This document shows positions 6,252-8,944 of a DNA stretch of 8,944 nucleotides, piece after piece (position 1 is the first letter of the stretch; every line of letters begins with the position of its first letter). The stretch is from an uncultured Muribaculaceae bacterium. GTDB lineage: Bacteria; Bacteroidota; Bacteroidia; Bacteroidales; Muribaculaceae. The position numbers and the translations under genes are program-made. Under the pieces are notes generated by a model, which saw only the letters and a program-made list of their open reading frames with translations, was not told where the DNA came from and made no database searches. Location: NCBI GenBank assembly GCA_905207535.1, contig CAJLLX010000085.1, forward strand, positions 1 through 8,944, read 5' to 3'.

Positions 6252-7058
6252 TCACTGATTTTCCTCTGTGTCCTCCTCCTTGGCCGATTCGGGGTCGGGA
6301 GCGGCCTCGGGGGCTCCGGTCCACTCCATCCCTTCGAGGGTGTAGATCTTCACTCCCATGCTGTAGTTTTTGATCTTGCCGGGCTTGCCGCGGTAGAAGA
6401 GTTTGCCGGCCATCATCCCCTTGACTTTCAGCAGATCCACAGGCCAGCAGCCGGTGGTGCCGGTGCCGAAAAACTGTGCCGTCACCTTTTTGGCCTCGAG
6501 ATTGTCGGCCTGGATGGTGCCGGTGCCGGTGTTGGCCAGCGAGGCGTTCTCGCAGCGGCCCGAGAGCACCAGGATGCCGTTGCCGGTCTTGATGGCTCCG
6601 TCGACCTTCTCACACTCCAGATCGCGCACCACCAGGCGTCCGTTGCCTATCACCACGGCTTTCAGCTCGGTGGTGGGGCGCATGTTGAGCACACGCACGG
6701 TGGAGTCGCCGCCGTTGCGCACCTCTTTGAGGAAGCGCGAGTAGACGGTGATCACCGGCAGCCCCTCGTCGAGCTCGCCGGCGGGGTGGAAGGGCTTCTC
6801 GATGCTGAGTTTGCCCTTGTTGTTGTTCTCGAATATGATCTTGTCGGCCAGGGCCGGGGTGGTGTAGTAGACGGCATACCCCGCCGAGTCGCTGCTGCAG
6901 CGGTAGTCGATGTTGAAGCTGTTTTCCACATCGAGCCGGGTGAAGTCGCCCACCTTGGCCTGATAGCGCTTCACGGTGGTGCTGTCGGTGGCTTCCTGAG
7001 CCATGGCGGCGCTGAAGGCGCAGATCATTGCTGTCAATGCGATGAATATTCTTCTCAT
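6252..7058 (-). CDS. Secreted DUF2807-like (GIN / auto-transporter adhesin head) protein
   Basis: This 268-residue protein has a clear signal peptide (1-20, ending SAAMA, cleavage before Gln21). The body is beta-rich and resembles the DUF2807 or GIN-domain family common in Bacteroidota, annotated as a putative auto-transporter adhesin head domain with a right-handed beta-helix fold. In the middle, Gly-x-Gly turns recur about every 20 residues (GNG at 138-140, GNG at 159-161, GTG at 178-180, GTG at 198-200), consistent with stacked beta-helix rungs. The opening FTRLDVENSFNIDY (39-52) fits the family start, where a phrase on the pattern F..l.v...f.v.. precedes the helix. The end (249-268) is Pro/Glu-rich and probably disordered. 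Its ATG overlaps the dusB stop as ATGA, so translation is probably coupled. Family function is not well established; an envelope or surface role is inferred. Confidence 0.8.
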   Translation of the reverse strand: MRRIFIALTAMICAFSAAMAQEATDSTTVKRYQAKVGDFTRLDVENSFNIDYRCSSDSAGYAVYYTTPALADKIIFENNNKGKLSIEKPFHPAGELDEGLPVITVYSRFLKEVRNGGDSTVRVLNMRPTTELKAVVIGNGRLVVRDLECEKVDGAIKTGNGILVLSGRCENASLANTGTGTIQADNLEAKKVTAQFFGTGTTGCWPVDLLKVKGMMAGKLFYRGKPGKIKNYSMGVKIYTLEGMEWTGAPEAAPDPESAKEEDTEENQ

Positions 7059-8071
7059 AGATCGTCTGTTTTATCGGTATTGTAGTCGCCGCGCTGCAGC
7101 CGTTGCTGCACGGAGGCGATGATGTCGAAAAGTTCTTGCTTGGTGTTGGCGCGGAGCATGCTGATGCGCGTTTCGCGGAAGTAGGGGAGCCCTTTGAAGA
7201 GCGAGCACACCGCCAGGTGGCGGCGTATGTGGAGGATGCCGCGGTATTCGTCGATGCGGCTGATGCTCTCGTCGATCTGGCGGCGCAGGATGTCGAATTT
7301 GCGCTCCAGAGTCAGCGGCTCGGGCACGCAGCCGTGGAGCATGGTCTGCTTCATGTCGTAGAACACCCACGGATTGCCGATGGCGGCGCGGCCCACCATC
7401 ACTCCGTCCACTCCGTAGCGGTCGAAGGCCTCCACGAGGCGCTCGGGGGTGGTGATGTCGCCGTTGCCTATCACGGGGATACGCAGCCGCGGATTCTCCT
7501 TCACGCGGGCTATCATCTCCCAGTCGGCCTCGCCGGTGTACATCTGCGAACGTGTGCGGCCGTGGACGGTGATGGCCTGTATGCCGCAGTCCTGCAGCTG
7601 CTCGGCCAGGTCCACTATGATTTTCTGATTGTGGTCCCACCCCAGGCGCGTCTTGACCGTCACCGGCAGATTGACGGCCTTCACCACCTCGCGGGTGATC
7701 TCGAGCATGCGGGGGATGTCGCGCAGCATCCCGGCGCCGGCCCCCTTGCCGGCCACTTTTTTCACCGGGCAACCGAAATTGATGTCGAGCACATCAGGAT
7801 GCGCGGCTTCCACTATCCGGGCGGCCTCCACCATCGGCACCACCTCGCGGCCGTAGATCTGGATGGCCGTGGGGCGCTCGGCAGGCTCGATATGCAGCTT
7901 GCGGGTGGTGGCGGCGATGTTGCGTATCAGTGCGTCGGCCGACACAAACTCCGAATAGGTCATGTCGGCTCCCAGCTCCTTGCATATGAGGCGGAACGAC
8001 TGGTCGGTGACATCCTCCATCGGTGCCAGCATCACCGGACGTTCCCCAAGGTCAATCTCTCCGATTCGCAT
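7055..8071 (-). CDS. dusB: tRNA-dihydrouridine synthase, DusB/NifR3 type
   Basis: This 338-residue cytoplasmic flavoenzyme reduces specific uridines in the tRNA D-loop to dihydrouridine using FMN and NAD(P)H. The TIM-barrel landmarks are in order: VMLAPMEDVTDQSFR (13-27) binding FMN; DINFGCPVKKVAGKGAGAG (96-114) with catalytic Cys101; PVTVKTRLGWD (136-146) with the FMN-contacting Lys140; ITVHGRTRSQMYTG (167-180) with His170; IGNGDITTPE (201-210) and GVMVGRAAIGNPW (223-235), which bind the FMN phosphate. The KKVAGKGAGAG phrase places it in the DusB/NifR3 group, and the length is usual for that group. The C-terminal helical tRNA-binding part (about 250-330) is intact. The start is the ATG at 8071. 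Its stop shares four bases with the next gene. Which tRNA position it modifies in this phylum is not shown by sequence. Confidence 0.97.
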   Translation of the reverse strand: MRIGEIDLGERPVMLAPMEDVTDQSFRLICKELGADMTYSEFVSADALIRNIAATTRKLHIEPAERPTAIQIYGREVVPMVEAARIVEAAHPDVLDINFGCPVKKVAGKGAGAGMLRDIPRMLEITREVVKAVNLPVTVKTRLGWDHNQKIIVDLAEQLQDCGIQAITVHGRTRSQMYTGEADWEMIARVKENPRLRIPVIGNGDITTPERLVEAFDRYGVDGVMVGRAAIGNPWVFYDMKQTMLHGCVPEPLTLERKFDILRRQIDESISRIDEYRGILHIRRHLAVCSLFKGLPYFRETRISMLRANTKQELFDIIASVQQRLQRGDYNTDKTDDL

Positions 8072-8137
8072 AGATCAGTGTGGTGTTTGAAAAAATGTGA
8101 TGATAAGGCGCTTCTTCGTTTGCTCCCCGCTATGTAG

Positions 8138-8202
8138 GGACGCACGGCTCGTGCGTCCTCCACCCTCTTGCCCCTCCTCGTTGTCGCACCATGGTGCGTC
8201 CA
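8138..8202. repeat. Pair of related GC-rich palindromes, REP/BIME-like intergenic element
   Basis: The first palindrome is GGACGCACG-GCT-CGTGCGTCC (8138-8158), with perfect 9-bp arms. The second is CGCACCATGGTGCG (8185-8198), a perfect 14-bp palindrome. Both end in the same octamer, GTGCGTCC (8151-8158 and 8195-8202), and the whole unit begins with its inverse, GGACGCAC (8138-8145). The pair lies in the 163-bp spacer between the DUF4919 stop and the dusB start. The shared ends suggest one repeat family in two variants, like REP/BIME elements. Genome-wide copy number cannot be seen from one window. The remainder of the spacer is pyrimidine-rich on the plus strand, and I found no TAnnTTTG box for dusB. 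Confidence 0.7.
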
Positions 8203-8234
8203 CCGTCTCGTTTTCCCCCTCTGCTGTGACATCG

Positions 8235-8944
8235 TCAACTCTCGGGCTCGGGAAACTTTCGGTAATACTCCTCGAGCAGGTTGCGGATATTGAAGTAATA
8301 GGTGTGGGTCTCCTTGTTGCCCTTTGCGCCGGTCTTTTCCACCTCGATGCGGTCGAAATATGGCTCCTCATACTCCTGATTGCGGGCCACGGCGTTCTGA
8401 AAGTTGATGATATTGTATTCGTGGCGGGGGTCGATCACATACCAGGCGTGCTCCTTGTCCTCTCCCGTGCCCGACGACACTATGGCCTGCAGCAGATGGT
8501 TGAGCCGATACTGCCATATGTTGGCCAGATTCACCTTGCCGCGGGCGCGAAGGGCGTAGATCAGGAAGTTCATCTGCGTCATGTCGAAGGGATTGTCGGC
8601 CAGCACCTCGTGAGCGTAGGTGATGATCGAGTCGAGCTCGGCGCGGGTGTGCCCCTGCTTGTAGTAGAGGCTCTCGTTTTTGGTCGAGGCCTCCGAGTGG
8701 CGGTAGGGGTTGAAATCTTCCTGAAAGAGGTAGCCGTAGTAGAGCCGGCGGTAGTCGCTCAGGCCCATGATGGTCTCGTTTTTCTCATACCGTGCCATCA
8801 GTTTGGGGTAGTAATATTGCGACGAGGGGTTGCATACCTCGGCTTTGATGGCCTCCAGGTCGGGGCGCTCGTCGAGGGTCTTGTTGTTGGCGGCTTTGGG
8901 TTTGGATGGCTGCTGCCGGGCGGCGGGCGCCGTGGGGCGCGGGG
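8235..8944 (-). CDS. DUF4919-family protein, N-terminus off the right edge
   Basis: The frame is open from the right edge down to the TGA at 8235-8237, giving 235 visible residues; the start lies outside the window, and the internal ATG at 8798 is not the real start. The first visible stretch (codons from 8942) is a Pro/Ala/Gln/Lys-rich linker of about 20 residues. The region that I recognise as DUF4919 follows: DLEAIKAEVCNPSSQYYYPK (28-47), LMARYEKNETIMGLSDYRRL (48-67) and YYGYLFQEDFNPY (68-80). Further on come helical segments with HEVLADNPFDMTQMNFLIYA, a HAWYVIDPRHEYNII block, and the closing TYYFNIRNLLEEYYRKFPE. DUF4919 proteins are typical of Bacteroidales and usually carry a secretion signal; none can be checked here, and their function is unknown to me. 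The long low-complexity linker before the domain is somewhat unusual. Confidence 0.82.
   Translation of the reverse strand, partial: PRPTAPAARQQPSKPKAANNKTLDERPDLEAIKAEVCNPSSQYYYPKLMARYEKNETIMGLSDYRRLYYGYLFQEDFNPYRHSEASTKNESLYYKQGHTRAELDSIITYAHEVLADNPFDMTQMNFLIYALRARGKVNLANIWQYRLNHLLQAIVSSGTGEDKEHAWYVIDPRHEYNIINFQNAVARNQEYEEPYFDRIEVEKTGAKGNKETHTYYFNIRNLLEEYYRKFPEPES

Noticed and set aside
7103..8137. Long plus-strand open frame (344 codons) opposite dusB
   Set aside because: It lies almost wholly antisense to a dusB gene with all its catalytic motifs, and its His/Val/Ala-rich product looks like a compositional shadow.
8138..8202. Possible invertible promoter switch
   Set aside because: The inverted ends are only 8-9 bp, no recombinase gene is nearby, and no TAnnTTTG promoter box is found in the segment.
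8032..8371. Small minus-strand frames (8032-8238 and 8075-8371) covering the DUF4919-dusB spacer
   Set aside because: They overlap the palindromic repeats and the ends of both flanking genes in shifted frames, and their products look like random Arg/Ser/Thr-rich sequence.
1..8944. A new defence, mobile or biosynthetic gene system
   Set aside because: Seven of the eight genes fit well-known families and the eighth fits a DUF family. Their order gives no shared pathway, and no nuclease, toxin, transposase or biosynthetic core enzyme is present.

Overview
The window is GC-rich chromosomal DNA from a member of the Bacteroidota, most likely order Bacteroidales. Three things point there: the DUF4919-type and DUF2807-type secreted proteins, a sigma-ABfr-style TAnnTTTG promoter box in front of ssb, and starts that mostly lack a Shine-Dalgarno sequence. 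Family or genus cannot be fixed from the sequence alone. All eight genes lie on the minus strand, so the window is read from its right edge to its left edge. There are no tRNA or rRNA genes, CRISPR arrays, transposases, integrases or phage genes.

In transcription order: a DUF4919-type protein whose N-terminus is off the right edge (8235-8944); a 163-bp spacer holding a pair of related GC-rich palindromes (8138-8202); a DusB-type tRNA-dihydrouridine synthase (7055-8071); a secreted DUF2807/GIN-domain protein (6252-7058) joined to dusB by a 4-base ATGA overlap; and a Wzx/RfbX-type polysaccharide flippase (4743-6188 or longer), whose family-type N-terminus seems to begin at an ATA codon rather than ATG. 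Next come an AT-rich promoter and inverted-repeat region (4680-4742), a short single-stranded DNA-binding protein without the usual acidic C-terminal tip (4314-4679), an OPT-family oligopeptide transporter (2221-4251), and a 182-bp spacer with a 19-bp tandem repeat and several inverted repeats. Last are a DinF-like MATE exporter (755-2038) and, overlapping it by 13 bases, a secreted TPR protein that runs off the left edge (1-767).

The probable transcription units are dusB-DUF2807-flippase, ssb with perhaps OPT, and MATE-TPR. The genes do not form one pathway. They look like ordinary core and envelope functions (tRNA modification, envelope proteins, glycan export, peptide uptake, drug or metabolite efflux, ssDNA binding). 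I see no convincing new multi-gene system. The points most worth a second look are the apparent ATG-to-ATA start change in the flippase, the tail-less SSB with a perfect inverted repeat beside its promoter, and the palindromic repeat pair upstream of dusB.
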